DNA from: an uncultured Chryseobacterium sp.
GTDB taxonomy: Bacteria > Bacteroidota > Bacteroidia > Flavobacteriales > Weeksellaceae
Length of the DNA: 41,980 nt
Reading direction: 5' to 3'
NCBI GenBank assembly: GCA_913774355.1
Contig: CAJYGB010000036.1
Span: forward strand, 1 to 41,980
Shown here: piece after piece, positions 8,286-17,293 of the stretch
Numbering within the stretch: position 1 is the stretch's first letter
How the letters are laid out: each line of letters opens with the position of its first letter
Translations under genes and position numbers: made by a program
The notes under the pieces: model-generated
What the model was told of the DNA's origin: nothing
Seen by the model: only the letters and a program-made list of their open reading frames with translations
Database searches by the model: none

Positions 8286-8748
8286 GGATTGGATGTTTTT
8301 TAATTTTAAAATTTGGGTTAAAATACCTGTACCATACCGGAGGCCGTGCTTTGCAGACTATCTTCCGGATGTGGAAGAACCAGACCGTCGGTATAAGGGA
8401 TTTCTTCTGAGGTTAAAAAAAACCTGAAGCGGCATCGGCTCTGTGATGAGAAACACGCGTGCTTTACCGCCTCAGGCTTCGTCCTCATGTTTTAGTTTTC
8501 TGGTTCAAAATTCATACTTTTCCGCGAGAAACGCCAGCTTTTTGCCTCCATGATTCTGTAGTTGCAGTGAAGCATGTTCTACGGGCTTTTCAGAATGACA
8601 AACATCCTGTGAGCTCTCTCAAAAATGGGTCTTACAGCACTTTCCGGCATGGAGCTCCATCCGTTTTCTTTCGGCTGCGGCTGCTTATTTCTCAACGGGA
8701 AAGTAAAAGCCGGCGGTCCCCAAAATTGTATCTTCTACAGGGTACAAA
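8286..8748. other. Gene-poor gap between toxin and holin-like gene
   Basis: No convincing complete gene was seen. It contains a terminator (8415-8476). On the minus strand between the terminator and the toxin ATG there is a short coding-like reading frame that ends near 8323 (segment IPYTDGLVLPHPEDSLQST). The part at 8480-8640 carries a GTCATTCTGA-type motif (minus strand) resembling common flavobacterial intergenic repeats. No clear promoter for the toxin gene was found. Confidence 0.5.
8415..8476 (-). terminator. Probable rho-independent terminator downstream of the holin-like gene
   Basis: On the minus strand, arms CCTGAGGCGG and CCGCTTCAGG (10 bp, one wobble, about 34-base loop) are followed by eight Ts. 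It separates the holin-like gene from the toxin gene, implying the toxin has its own promoter between 8286 and 8415. The long loop lowers confidence. Confidence 0.6.
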
Positions 8749-9126
8749 TTAAACGGGCTCATCTTTCTTTTCGTCCTCGCCGGCGGCCGGCCGGGTGGTC
8801 TTCATGCCATACCGGCTTTCGATATAGAGGTTTATCGCCCTTTCGATCCATTCCGGCAGGTTGGTGGTGATCATCTTCAGAAATTTATCATAGCCGTAGC
8901 CCAATACAAACAGTACTCCCGTGGAATACCATTTGTCGTGAAGGTCGGCCCTGCTCATTACATAGCTCATGGTAAAACCTACGATCATCACGATGGCGAG
9001 TGTGACGAAGTGTTCCCAGAGCTGTTTCTTTTCTTTGTTCTGTATTGAAATCAGAACCCTTAATAATCCTCCGGAGAATGCGATGGCAGTCCCGATTAAT
9101 AAGGCTTTTATACTATCCAGATTCAT
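8749..9126 (-). CDS. Small holin-like membrane protein
   Basis: A 125-residue protein with three predicted membrane helices: about residues 5-27 (IKALLIGTAIAFSGGLLRVL), 40-60 (FVTLAIVMIVGFTMSYVMS) and 68-86 (WYSTGVLFVLGYGYDKFLKM). A charged, soluble C-terminal tail follows (TRPAAGEDEKKDEPV). Size, topology and charged tail fit a phage-type holin, and such proteins occur near phage-tail-like particles. The reading as a lysis/release factor for the eCIS particle is inference; it could equally be an unrelated small membrane protein. It lies 44 bases downstream of the small Lys-rich gene on the same strand, and a terminator follows it, so the two may form a short operon. Confidence 0.6.
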   Translation of the reverse strand: MNLDSIKALLIGTAIAFSGGLLRVLISIQNKEKKQLWEHFVTLAIVMIVGFTMSYVMSRADLHDKWYSTGVLFVLGYGYDKFLKMITTNLPEWIERAINLYIESRYGMKTTRPAAGEDEKKDEPV

Positions 9127-9170
9127 TCTTTCCTATATGTTTGTTAAATTTAGGTTCAGCATTCAGATGC

Positions 9171-9326
9171 TTACTCCTGCTCAAGAAGATACAGTTCTTC
9201 CAAAAATTTTTTGCTGTTCCTGATATTTTCATTTTCATTGATATAGGCAAGCTCATCGATTAGTTCACTGATCTTTTTACGGGGCTTCTCAGGTTTTTCT
9301 TTGGTATTGTTTTTTTTCTTTTTCAT
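9171..9326 (-). CDS. Small Lys/Glu-rich hypothetical protein
   Basis: A 51-residue protein if started at the ATG at 9326 (MKKKKNNTKEKPEK); an upstream ATG at 9365 would add 13 residues. The N-terminus is a strongly basic tail. The rest is a predicted amphipathic helix rich in Glu, Leu and Ile (KISELIDELAYINENE, SKKFLEELYLLEQE). No family was recognised. It precedes the holin-like gene by 44 bases on the same strand. The structured C-terminal helix and the spacing make it plausible, but for a gene this short the evidence is modest. Confidence 0.45.
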   Translation of the reverse strand: MKKKKNNTKEKPEKPRKKISELIDELAYINENENIRNSKKFLEELYLLEQE

Positions 9327-9920
9327 GGTTGATAAATGTATTTGGTAGTTATTGTTTTTACCCATCGGGAAATATTTTCCTGCGGTTAAGGGCAGAAAAT
9401 TGTAAGGTCCGTTTTCCTAACAGCATAGACCAAAAAGAAAAAATTGTTATTACCTTCGTATTGTAACGGCAAATTTAAATTTGGGAAGATGTTGGGTACA
9501 ACCTTTTGACAGCTCTGGTGCAGGATCGGTTCCTGTACGGAGCAACGCAGTTCCTGTCGGTCTTGCTGCGCATGGTATTCAGAGAATATGTTTCGGGAAG
9601 TAAACGAAACACCTTTGCTTATGATCACGGTGATGAATAATGATTCTTTTGTAATGTGGTGTTCCTGCGCACAGGCGGTAAACCGTATTTATTCTGAAAA
9701 GCAGATCATTTAAAAATAAACAAAGGCATTTCGTTTATATAAAAGTCATGAAGAACGGAAGTACTATTGTTAGCTTTTATTCAATAGCTGTAAAGGAGGA
9801 TTTTCTGTTTTAAAATATATTTATGGATTTGGTTTACAGAGTTCCGGCTGTAAAAACTTTCTTGAGATTATTTAACAAGAAGTATTACAAAAGCCGGTTT
9901 TTATCCTGAACATTTAGCGG
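9327..9920. other. Gene-poor region
   Basis: AT-rich DNA with many stops in all frames. An 80-codon minus-strand frame at 9386-9628 has no recognisable similarity or coding character. No tRNA, CRISPR or clear promoter was seen. Confidence 0.4.
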
Positions 9921-10079
9921 CTAATCCTGAACAATGATATTGTAGATTGTTCGTTCCGATAAAAATAACATTTCGGTAAGTTCCGTTACAATGACTTTCA
10001 TCTGTTTGTCCTGATTGCGTTTTACATAATCGTTGACAAAATCTTTTCTTTTTTCTGTTAATTCTTTACTTCGTTTCAT
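9921..10079 (-). CDS. 52-residue helix-turn-helix-like protein
   Basis: Reading the minus strand from the ATG at 10079 gives 52 residues ending at TAG. It begins MKRSKELTEKRKDFVNDYVK and ends LFLSERTIYNIIVQD. The pattern is a basic N-terminal helix, then a segment (VIVTELTEMLFLSERTIYNII) with the layout of a helix-turn-helix recognition unit. This suggests a small DNA-binding protein, or a relative of the N-terminal HTH of transposase or phage proteins. It stands alone on its strand, about 0.65 kb from the S24 repressor. Function is unknown. The coherent charged/hydrophobic pattern argues for a real gene, or for a remnant of one. Confidence 0.55.
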   Translation of the reverse strand: MKRSKELTEKRKDFVNDYVKRNQDKQMKVIVTELTEMLFLSERTIYNIIVQD

Positions 10080-10614
10080 TTTTTTTAAGGTTAAAAGTTA
10101 TTTTTTCAATCAGACCGGCTTCCTTATGCCCTATGATTCCGCAGCTGAACCAAGTCCGTAAAAGTCCTGCAAAGACAGATTTCAGCCTTCGGAAGATGTC
10201 TGATTACATTTAATTGGTTTTGATTTTACAAGCCGGCACCACAGATTGCTGACAAAGCTTCCGTCCGGATTTTTTTTACAATAAATTTACCGATGCTTTA
10301 AGAGCATGATGATCTTTAGACGACCGGATAATTTATTTACGTTTCCAGTAAAAAGTACAGCATAAACCTTACATTTTAATTTAACCCGTTCACTAAAACG
10401 CGAACAAACTCATTTAACTGGTTAAAAAAAATGCACTTTTTACTTTTAAATCTTGTTATTCTGTCTAAAGGGGCGCCATACAAGACAGAGAAAATAAGTT
10501 ATAACCGCAAATATTCCGAATATTGAATTGACTTGTTTTTTTGACCACCAATCCTTATTAAGCTCACATAAAGGATTTAAACATCAAAATAATGTATAAC
10601 TCTAAATATAATTT
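10080..10614. other. Gene-poor region upstream of the S24 repressor
   Basis: No open frame with coding character. The DNA is AT-rich with scattered A/T runs and an 8-T run near 10270. I see no RNA gene or transposon end. It may be degraded accessory DNA. Confidence 0.4.
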
Positions 10615-10673
10615 CGTATATTTGTGCTATTATTTCTTATTAACGAGACAAATATACGAACAATGTTCGTATA
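10615..10673 (+). promoter_or_regulatory. Palindromic operator candidates upstream of the S24 repressor
   Basis: Two overlapping inverted repeats are visible. CGTATATTTGT (10615-10625) is mirrored by ACAAATATACG (10648-10658). TATACGAAC (10653-10661) is mirrored by GTTCGTATA (10665-10673) around a 3-base centre. The first arm contains TATATTTG, which fits the Bacteroidota -7 motif TAnnTTTG, so a bound dimer could cover the promoter. The site lies 62 bases before the repressor ATG, as expected for autoregulation by an S24-type repressor. Confidence 0.65.
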
Positions 10674-10734
10674 TAAAAAATAAAAGAACAAATATTTTGC
10701 GTCTTTTTTTGCAGCTAACGATAAACCTATCAGA

Positions 10735-11397
10735 ATGACCCATTTAGAATTTAAACAGATCAGGAAGCAGCTCAACATGAAGCAGGCGGAAATAGCGGAA
10801 GCCATTGGTGTCGGAACGAGAGCGGTCCAGTATTGGGAAAAAGGCGAACGGAAAATACCGGAAACTACGGCATATTTTGTAAATAATCTGCTGGAAGAAC
10901 AGCAGCGGAAAATAAAGAACAGCGCGTCTCCCGTTGTGTTCTCGGATCTGAAGGTGATGTACGTGCCGCTGGCGAACCAGTACGCACAGGCCGGCTACCT
11001 GAACGGATTTGCGGACGAAGAGTATATGGAAAGCCTGCCGGTGATTCCCTTTACCGATGATGTGGAACACCGCGGTGAGTATATGTGTTTTGAAGTAAAA
11101 GGAGACAGTATGGACGACGGTTCGTACGAAAGCTACCTGGAAGGCGACATTATTTTATGCAGGAACATCCGTCAGGATTACTGGATGAGCAAGCTGCATT
11201 ATGATAAGTGGGATTTCGTGATTGTCCATAAGGAGAAAGGCATCCTGGTGAAGCGGATCATCAACCATGATGTGGAAAAAGGCATCATTACCCTTCATTC
11301 CCTGAACGAATACTACGATGATTTTGAAATCCACCTGGATGATGTTGCGAAATTGTTCAATATTATCAGTACAAGACGGAAAAACAACAGAAGATAA
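10735..11397 (+). CDS. S24-family (LexA/CI-like) transcriptional repressor with HTH domain
   Basis: A 220-residue protein. Residues 1-55 form an XRE-type helix-turn-helix (QIRKQLNMKQAEIAEAIGVG, AVQYWEKGER). The rest is an S24 peptidase-like domain with a candidate Ala86-Gly87 self-cleavage bond (YAQAGYLNG), nucleophile Ser125 in KGDSMDDG, and general base Lys173 in GILVKRI. Members of this family are cleaved after DNA damage or other signals and so release repression. The palindromes just upstream suggest it represses its own gene. It sits alone, convergent with the end of the eCIS structural operon and close to the holin-like gene, so control of particle or lysis genes is plausible but inferred. 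A bidirectional terminator follows. Confidence 0.9.
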   Translation: MTHLEFKQIRKQLNMKQAEIAEAIGVGTRAVQYWEKGERKIPETTAYFVNNLLEEQQRKIKNSASPVVFSDLKVMYVPLANQYAQAGYLNGFADEEYMESLPVIPFTDDVEHRGEYMCFEVKGDSMDDGSYESYLEGDIILCRNIRQDYWMSKLHYDKWDFVIVHKEKGILVKRIINHDVEKGIITLHSLNEYYDDFEIHLDDVAKLFNIISTRRKNNRR

Positions 11398-11424
11398 TCA
11401 AACCAAAGTGTATTTTGGTGAACA

Positions 11425-11455
11425 AAAATCCTCAAATAATTGAGGATTTTGTTTT
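11425..11455 (+). terminator. Bidirectional rho-independent terminator
   Basis: A perfect 11-bp stem (11425-11435 with 11440-11450) with a 4-base loop is followed by GTTTTT on the plus strand and a T-run on the minus strand. It sits between the convergent repressor gene and the last gene of the eCIS structural operon and can serve both. Confidence 0.85.
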
Positions 11456-11501
11456 TACTGATTCAGATTTATATTTTTAATATACTGATGACACTCTGCT
11501 C

Positions 11502-14396
11502 TTAGCTCACCGATGCACTACCAAAAAATTGGTTCTGATAATTAAGGCTTATAACCAGAGTATCTCCGGATGATGAGGCCTTTGGAGGAAATCCGGACGC
11601 TCCCGTTGGTGCTGTTCCGGCTGCATTCCATTGTTCCCTGGTAGTATTATTAATCAGGTCTCTCAATTTTGAGGCAACCGTATCAGGAGTATCGGAAGCT
11701 GTTGCAGTAACCGTTAGCACAACACTATAGACACCTGCCTGGAATTTATTGCCTGCCGATACATTCTGACCTACTTTAAAAGTCTGAGTTCTTGACCCAC
11801 CTGATCCTGAACCTGTCGTAGAATTACCTATTTCAGTAAGTGATGGATTACGTTCAGCTGCTTTATTTACAGTAACCATCACTTCATTTGATGCTGTGGC
11901 TCCTTTATTGTCCTTAACCGTCAGCTGGAATGTATAAGTACCTTCCACCAATCCTGTAACGGCTGTATCAGCTGTATTCGGATTACCTATACTTGCAATT
12001 GCCGGAGTAGTCCCGATCTGTTTCCATACATAGGAAACTATAGTTCCATCAGAGTCATAGCTGGAAGAACCTTTTAGTTCCACTGAATTGGTTGGCAATT
12101 GTATATTCGTATATGATGCATTTGCAATAGCAACAGGAACTCTGTTCTCCTCTTCAACAGGTCCTTTATACCAGTCTCTGAGCGCTATGGTCTGCACACA
12201 CTCCTTATTGCTGACTTTTACTTTTATCATCGGAATCTGCTTCGGATTCAGGTTGTAGAGCATATAGGTAAGCATTCCGTTACCGTCGGGCTTCAGAGGA
12301 ATAAATCCTCCGTCATCCCAGAAGTCCCAATTGTATTCATAACCTGCAAAGCCGGTTCCGGAAACGGTAAAGTGAACCGTTGTTGCGGATGAACCGTTTG
12401 TTGGATAATCAACAGAGCTTACGGATATATTTACCTTAGGCTGTGGAATCACTTTAATGCTGCAGTCGCTCGTTTTTCCGTTTACCGTAAAGCTGATATC
12501 GGTATTATAAAGTGCCTCACTTACGGAAGACGGATCGAAAACATAGTTGCCGTTATTCTGTTTCACCCCGCCGTTCAGACCTGCATCTACAGACGCTTTT
12601 ACTTCGCCGTTAGCAGGAGAAACCGTAAATGGCAAAAGGCCGGAATCTGAGCAAACCGTTGTTTTCGGTAAGCTTAATTTCACTTCAATTTTTGGGGTAC
12701 AGCACTGATACGGAAGTGAAAAATCGGCAATGACATTCGTACTTCTTCCATTCTGCTCATACACCATGACGAAGGTTCCTCCCCGCTCCACGCCACGCGT
12801 ATGCTCCAATCCCGGGTGTTTATCTACATACTCATTGAAATAGGCCCTATACAGATCTTTATTGTTTTTCAGTTCCGTGAAGGATAAAAGCATCACATCA
12901 AAGCCCAGCTGTCGTTGGTTTCTGATCTGCGTAATCTGATCAAAGGCTTCCTGATGGTTCATCCCCTGATGACCTTCGATATTATAAAATGAATTTTTAT
13001 CTATATTAAAATCCAATGGTTTCTGTACATGGTTATCCGTCGATAGCAAGCCCTGATCATAGCCCAGATTGTATCCGGATAAGCGATTAGCGGTTTTATC
13101 AAAACTCCATGCTTTCAGAAATTCCGTTGTCACATTATAGTAAAAAGGAATCGCTTTATTACCCCGCGGGTTAGCTTTCTGCGACGGTGTAATCTTAATC
13201 GCCGCCGAGGTTTCAAAACTGTCGGAATACCTGAAATTCTGTGCCTGCTGCTTAAAACGGTTCATCAGAACTTTTACTTTTGAAGTCGTTTTTTTATCGT
13301 CCAGAACAGGTGAATGGTAAAACTGATGTCTTGAAGAATCCAGCTGAAAATCAGATGCGACCTTCCCAAGCATAACATGTTTCGGAAAAGAAAGGAGGTC
13401 CGGAAGACATCCGGCAAACGATCCGGGAAGTAGTTTTATAATTTCAGAATACGTATCCGTAAGATCCTTAACCACATCATAAGCATACTGAAAACCTCCT
13501 GTCTGCGCCAAGCCCGTAATTAATTTCTGCTTAAAGCTCTGATGATCTACCCCTGATATTCCAAATACTTCGGAAATGGCATTGATTTTTTTGAAAATAT
13601 TCTCCCCGTAATTATTTTTTACCAAAATGCCGGAGTAAAGATTTTTTAAATCTAAAGAGGAGAAATCCGCATCAATTCCTCTTTCCAGGATAAGCCGCTC
13701 TATAATAACCCTCTCCTGCTTCAGCCCCGTCATCATATCAGTGATAAACAGAGGATGCGGCTGGATTTTATCTTTTTCAAGAATTCGGGCAATCCCCTCT
13801 TTGATTGTCACCAGTACTTTAAGATTCCGGATCTGCTGGATTCCGTGATTATCGCAATCCACGCCACGGCACGGCTTTACTTCTTTTTCATAATCTTCAA
13901 GGTAAAGCAGCAGATATTTGTTTTCTATACCGGAAAGTTTATTGATGGGCTGGAAATCTGAATTTGCTTCCTGAGCGGTTGCCAGTTCCCAGAGTTCGAT
14001 CTGCTTATTGTCCGCATCATAAAATGCCGGATATTTTACTTTAAAATTATCGTATATTTTAAAATGCGTGTAATTTTTACTTTGTATGTCAATGGTTCTT
14101 AGATCACTTACGTACAATTCTTTGCTCACCTCGCCTGTATTGCTCAGGGTAAGCAGATCGCCATCGGTCGTAAGAGCCACTCCCTGGGAAAGCTGTATCC
14201 CGTTCAACAAGCGGTCTTTGTAAACAGGTTCCGGCCTGAGACCGCATACAATACCGACTCCCTGCAGCATCACCCTTGACAAACGGTCCTGATCCTCAAA
14301 AAAATCCAGAAATTCATTGAACTGCTTTTCTTCGATGTACTGCCCCTTGCTGAACTTGCGGTATTGCGTTGATATTTTACTTAATTGATTGTTCAT
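11502..14396 (-). CDS. Large eCIS-linked PKD-domain protein, probable fibre / receptor-binding protein (paralogue 2)
   Basis: A 964-residue protein, last gene of the leftward structural operon. Its first 570 or so residues are paralogous to the upstream 935-residue protein: both begin with a QYRKF segment, FEDQDRLSR, GVGIVCG and TTDGDL, and both share ERGGTFV and DFSLPYQCC/DFSLPYLCC motifs. Residues 570-740 are Ig-like repeats. About 750-845 is a PKD domain (SSSYDSDGTIVSYVWKQ, TFQLTVKDNKGATAS). The last 120 residues are Gly/Ser/Thr-rich and unlike the paralogue. No signal peptide is present, as expected for a component assembled in the cytoplasm. Its place after the wedge proteins corresponds to fibre genes in other eCIS loci; the fibre or host-binding role is inferred. 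A structural collar or cage role is an alternative. Confidence 0.65.
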   Translation of the reverse strand: MNNQLSKISTQYRKFSKGQYIEEKQFNEFLDFFEDQDRLSRVMLQGVGIVCGLRPEPVYKDRLLNGIQLSQGVALTTDGDLLTLSNTGEVSKELYVSDLRTIDIQSKNYTHFKIYDNFKVKYPAFYDADNKQIELWELATAQEANSDFQPINKLSGIENKYLLLYLEDYEKEVKPCRGVDCDNHGIQQIRNLKVLVTIKEGIARILEKDKIQPHPLFITDMMTGLKQERVIIERLILERGIDADFSSLDLKNLYSGILVKNNYGENIFKKINAISEVFGISGVDHQSFKQKLITGLAQTGGFQYAYDVVKDLTDTYSEIIKLLPGSFAGCLPDLLSFPKHVMLGKVASDFQLDSSRHQFYHSPVLDDKKTTSKVKVLMNRFKQQAQNFRYSDSFETSAAIKITPSQKANPRGNKAIPFYYNVTTEFLKAWSFDKTANRLSGYNLGYDQGLLSTDNHVQKPLDFNIDKNSFYNIEGHQGMNHQEAFDQITQIRNQRQLGFDVMLLSFTELKNNKDLYRAYFNEYVDKHPGLEHTRGVERGGTFVMVYEQNGRSTNVIADFSLPYQCCTPKIEVKLSLPKTTVCSDSGLLPFTVSPANGEVKASVDAGLNGGVKQNNGNYVFDPSSVSEALYNTDISFTVNGKTSDCSIKVIPQPKVNISVSSVDYPTNGSSATTVHFTVSGTGFAGYEYNWDFWDDGGFIPLKPDGNGMLTYMLYNLNPKQIPMIKVKVSNKECVQTIALRDWYKGPVEEENRVPVAIANASYTNIQLPTNSVELKGSSSYDSDGTIVSYVWKQIGTTPAIASIGNPNTADTAVTGLVEGTYTFQLTVKDNKGATASNEVMVTVNKAAERNPSLTEIGNSTTGSGSGGSRTQTFKVGQNVSAGNKFQAGVYSVVLTVTATASDTPDTVASKLRDLINNTTREQWNAAGTAPTGASGFPPKASSSGDTLVISLNYQNQFFGSASVS

Positions 14397-14473
14397 TATT
14401 GCTAATTTTAATGATTTAGTAAGGTATTTTTAAACTTCCCGGACAAAAACCTGCCCGGGAAATTATTGTATTT

Positions 14474-17281
14474 CTATTTACTAGGACAAATACCTGATAC
14501 GTTCCATGCCGTACTTCCTAATGGTGCCAAAACGGTAACCTTAGCATATCTCGGCAAAGCAGAAGTTTTGTTGAATTTCAATGAACCTGCTCCGTTTGAA
14601 GGATTAGCAGTCTTTATATCCGCCGGATTCACCCCTTTACTTATCAGGCTGCTGTTGTAAGTGCTCGAACCGACGAAGCCACTGTCATATTTCTGACCAT
14701 TCCATTCGATGATAAATCTGTCCGGTACGGTATAAGCGTTGTAATTAATTCCGGCCATTCCCGTATCCGTTCCGAAATCGATGTTGTATTCAAAAGTCCC
14801 TACGCTTCCGCTGTAGTTAAAATTATCGCTGCACGAAACGAGCTGCAGACCGCTTAATTCGACATCTACGGTAACCTGTGTGCTACAGCCGGAATTTTCG
14901 GCAATAACATTTAGGTTTGTATGATAAGTCGTATTTTCATTCGGTACGATCGGGAATACATGGGACACCAAATTGCTGAAGTTAGGGACCAAGGTATCCG
15001 TATGGCCATCACCGTAATTCCATTGGTAAGACGAGATCGACCCTGAGCCGTTATTTACGACCTTGAAATAAACTGTCGCTTCATTGCTGGCATAATTGTA
15101 AACGGTATCGGCAATCGTCAACGTTACATTTGGCTGGGCATTCACGACCATTTGGGCCTCCACAGGCTCATCGTTCACGGTAAAGGTAATGGTCTGTCCA
15201 AGATATGCTGCGCTCACCAGTCCCGGATCGAAGAAGCTTTGTCCTGCAGATTGTGTAACGGCCGGAATCTGAACACCATTCACCATAGCTTTCACTTCTC
15301 CATCCGCCGGAACAATCGTCATTGCAATCGCTTTATCTCTCTGGCAAAGCTTAGCTGCCGGCAATGTAAGGAATACAGGATCTTTTTTGGAACAGCACAG
15401 ATAAGGCAACGAGAAATCGGCAAGCACCTGATTGTTTTTTTCGGATTCGCAGATCAGAACGAATGTACCGCCACGTTCTACGCCCGCCAAATGCTCCAGC
15501 CCGGATTTTCTCTCCAAAAAGTTGCTAAGCAATTCGGTGGAAATTTTGTCCTTTTTAGTATCCTGTTTTATCACCGTAATTTCTTCTCCGGAGGCAGACG
15601 AAAAATCCGCTTTATTCAGCAGACGCAGCTGGCTGTCTAATCTGGAAAGGTTTAATAAAGTGCTTGTTGCGTCGCCGGTTTCTTTACTGATGGCACTGGA
15701 GATGGATACCAGCTGCTTTCTAAGCTCTTCGATCGATACTTTTTGCGTACCGGTATCGCCATTTCCTCTTCCTCCTTTCTGCAGGAGCAACACAATAACA
15801 TCGAAAGCCAGCCCGTATTTCGCCTTCAGATCATTGATATTCTGTACTGCTGTTTCAAAAGGCATTCCTAAAAATCCTTCAATTCTGTAGAAATCGTTAT
15901 CATCGATTGTATAATCCAAAGGATTTTGGATAAAGTCTGCAGAGGACAAATTAGCGGTGTGATAACTCAGGTTATAGGTTTCCGTATCGGTTTTCGTTTT
16001 TTCAAAATTCCATTTTTTCAGTAATGGCTGATCCACAATATAATAGTAAGGAATTGCTTTTTCGCCCAATCTTTCATTGAGGTGTGACGGAGTAATCTTA
16101 ACAGGTCCTGCATATGACTGAAATGCTTTTAGCTTCTGTACGAAACGGTTGGCGAGCATAATGATTCTTTCGTAATTTTCATCATGGTCTGTCGTAATCG
16201 GCGAATGGTAAAAATCATGACGGTAAGGTGTACGCGCTCCGAGTTCCAGCGTCGCTCCTACCGCGCCCAGCATCAGGTGTTTAGGGAACGAGGCAATATC
16301 CGGGCAGCAGTCTACATTCAGATGCAGGATCAAACCTTTTATTTCATTATAGGTATCAATCAGATCTTTAAACAGGTCATACCGGTATTGGTAATCTTCC
16401 AGATTTGAGGTAACGGGCTTCAGTACGGATTTCACTTTCGTAATAAGTGCATCCCCACGAAGGTCCGGACTCACGTTAAAAGTTTCTGCAACGGCATTAA
16501 AACCATTACATAGTCTTGTAACATCATCAATTGCATCCTGAAATATCGTTTTTAGGTTTCCTGCCGTGGTAATCCCGGAATTCAGGATCACTCTTTTAGC
16601 TTCCAGCGGAGGCAAATTATCGAAGAGATCCTGGTAACCGTTATGCACTTTGTACAGGCTGTCTTTCGCATCCCCTTTGGCAAGAAGATCCGCCACAGCT
16701 CTTGAATCTGCAAGTAAAACTTTTAGGTTGGACACCTGCTCGGCGCCCGTGTTGTCGCAGTCGGCATCCTGGCATGGAGTTTCTTCGTTGGAATAACTTT
16801 CCAGGTATAAAATAACAATCTGATTCTTCAGGTTCGCGATTTCACTTATGCTTTTAACCCTTCTTACATCAATCATCTGATTATATTCTTCCTGTGTAAA
16901 AAGTTCCAGCAACGGGATCTGCGTACCATTGATCTGAAAGTTTTTATACCCTGCTACATCGGTATATTCTCTGTAATATTTATAATTTCCTGCATCAAAG
17001 TTTATGGTAACTTCTGATGCTTTGCTGCTTTTCTGACGCAGTATGATCAAATCCCCGTCCGTGGTAACGCCGGCTCCCTGCGTCACCACAATGGTATCCA
17101 GGGAATCGGCAAGGGTCGATTTGAAACCGCATACGATCCCAACACCGCTGAGGCGGGTTCTTGAGAGCCGGTCCTGATCCTCAAAATAGTCTATAAATTC
17201 ATTTAACTGCCCTTCCGTTAACGCCTGGTTTTCGTTGAACTTTCTATATTGGGTGGTTACATTATCTAATTTAGTATTCAT
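14474..17281 (-). CDS. Large eCIS-linked PKD-domain protein, probable fibre / receptor-binding protein (paralogue 1)
   Basis: A 935-residue protein, 12 bases downstream of the gp7-like baseplate gene. The N-terminal region (QYRKFNENQALTEGQLNEF, FEDQDRLSRTRLSGVGIVCG) is shared with the next gene. A coiled insert near residues 505-570 includes a Gly-rich GGRGNGD. ERGGTFVLI and DFSLPYLCC mark the end of the shared part. About 720-810 is PKD-like (YQWNYGDGHTDT). Residues 811-935 form a separate C-terminal domain (FEYNIDFGTDTGMAGINY, FIIEWNGQKYDSGFVG) of the kind seen at the ends of secreted flavobacterial proteins, possibly a binding tip. Position and architecture suggest a fibre or baseplate extension. 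This is inference from context and domain layout. Confidence 0.65.
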   Translation of the reverse strand: MNTKLDNVTTQYRKFNENQALTEGQLNEFIDYFEDQDRLSRTRLSGVGIVCGFKSTLADSLDTIVVTQGAGVTTDGDLIILRQKSSKASEVTINFDAGNYKYYREYTDVAGYKNFQINGTQIPLLELFTQEEYNQMIDVRRVKSISEIANLKNQIVILYLESYSNEETPCQDADCDNTGAEQVSNLKVLLADSRAVADLLAKGDAKDSLYKVHNGYQDLFDNLPPLEAKRVILNSGITTAGNLKTIFQDAIDDVTRLCNGFNAVAETFNVSPDLRGDALITKVKSVLKPVTSNLEDYQYRYDLFKDLIDTYNEIKGLILHLNVDCCPDIASFPKHLMLGAVGATLELGARTPYRHDFYHSPITTDHDENYERIIMLANRFVQKLKAFQSYAGPVKITPSHLNERLGEKAIPYYYIVDQPLLKKWNFEKTKTDTETYNLSYHTANLSSADFIQNPLDYTIDDNDFYRIEGFLGMPFETAVQNINDLKAKYGLAFDVIVLLLQKGGRGNGDTGTQKVSIEELRKQLVSISSAISKETGDATSTLLNLSRLDSQLRLLNKADFSSASGEEITVIKQDTKKDKISTELLSNFLERKSGLEHLAGVERGGTFVLICESEKNNQVLADFSLPYLCCSKKDPVFLTLPAAKLCQRDKAIAMTIVPADGEVKAMVNGVQIPAVTQSAGQSFFDPGLVSAAYLGQTITFTVNDEPVEAQMVVNAQPNVTLTIADTVYNYASNEATVYFKVVNNGSGSISSYQWNYGDGHTDTLVPNFSNLVSHVFPIVPNENTTYHTNLNVIAENSGCSTQVTVDVELSGLQLVSCSDNFNYSGSVGTFEYNIDFGTDTGMAGINYNAYTVPDRFIIEWNGQKYDSGFVGSSTYNSSLISKGVNPADIKTANPSNGAGSLKFNKTSALPRYAKVTVLAPLGSTAWNVSGICPSK

Positions 17282-17293
17282 TATATATCAATT

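Noticed and set aside
8459..8752. Plus-strand 97-codon frame
   Set aside because: No domain or coding pattern; Arg/Ser/Leu-rich translation typical of a chance frame in repeat-like intergenic DNA.
9386..9628. Minus-strand 80-codon frame
   Set aside because: No recognisable motif, no neighbours in phase, and composition like non-coding DNA.
10602..10805. Minus-strand frame over the repressor start
   Set aside because: It overlaps the operator and the N-terminal HTH coding region of the S24 repressor, so it is an antisense shadow.
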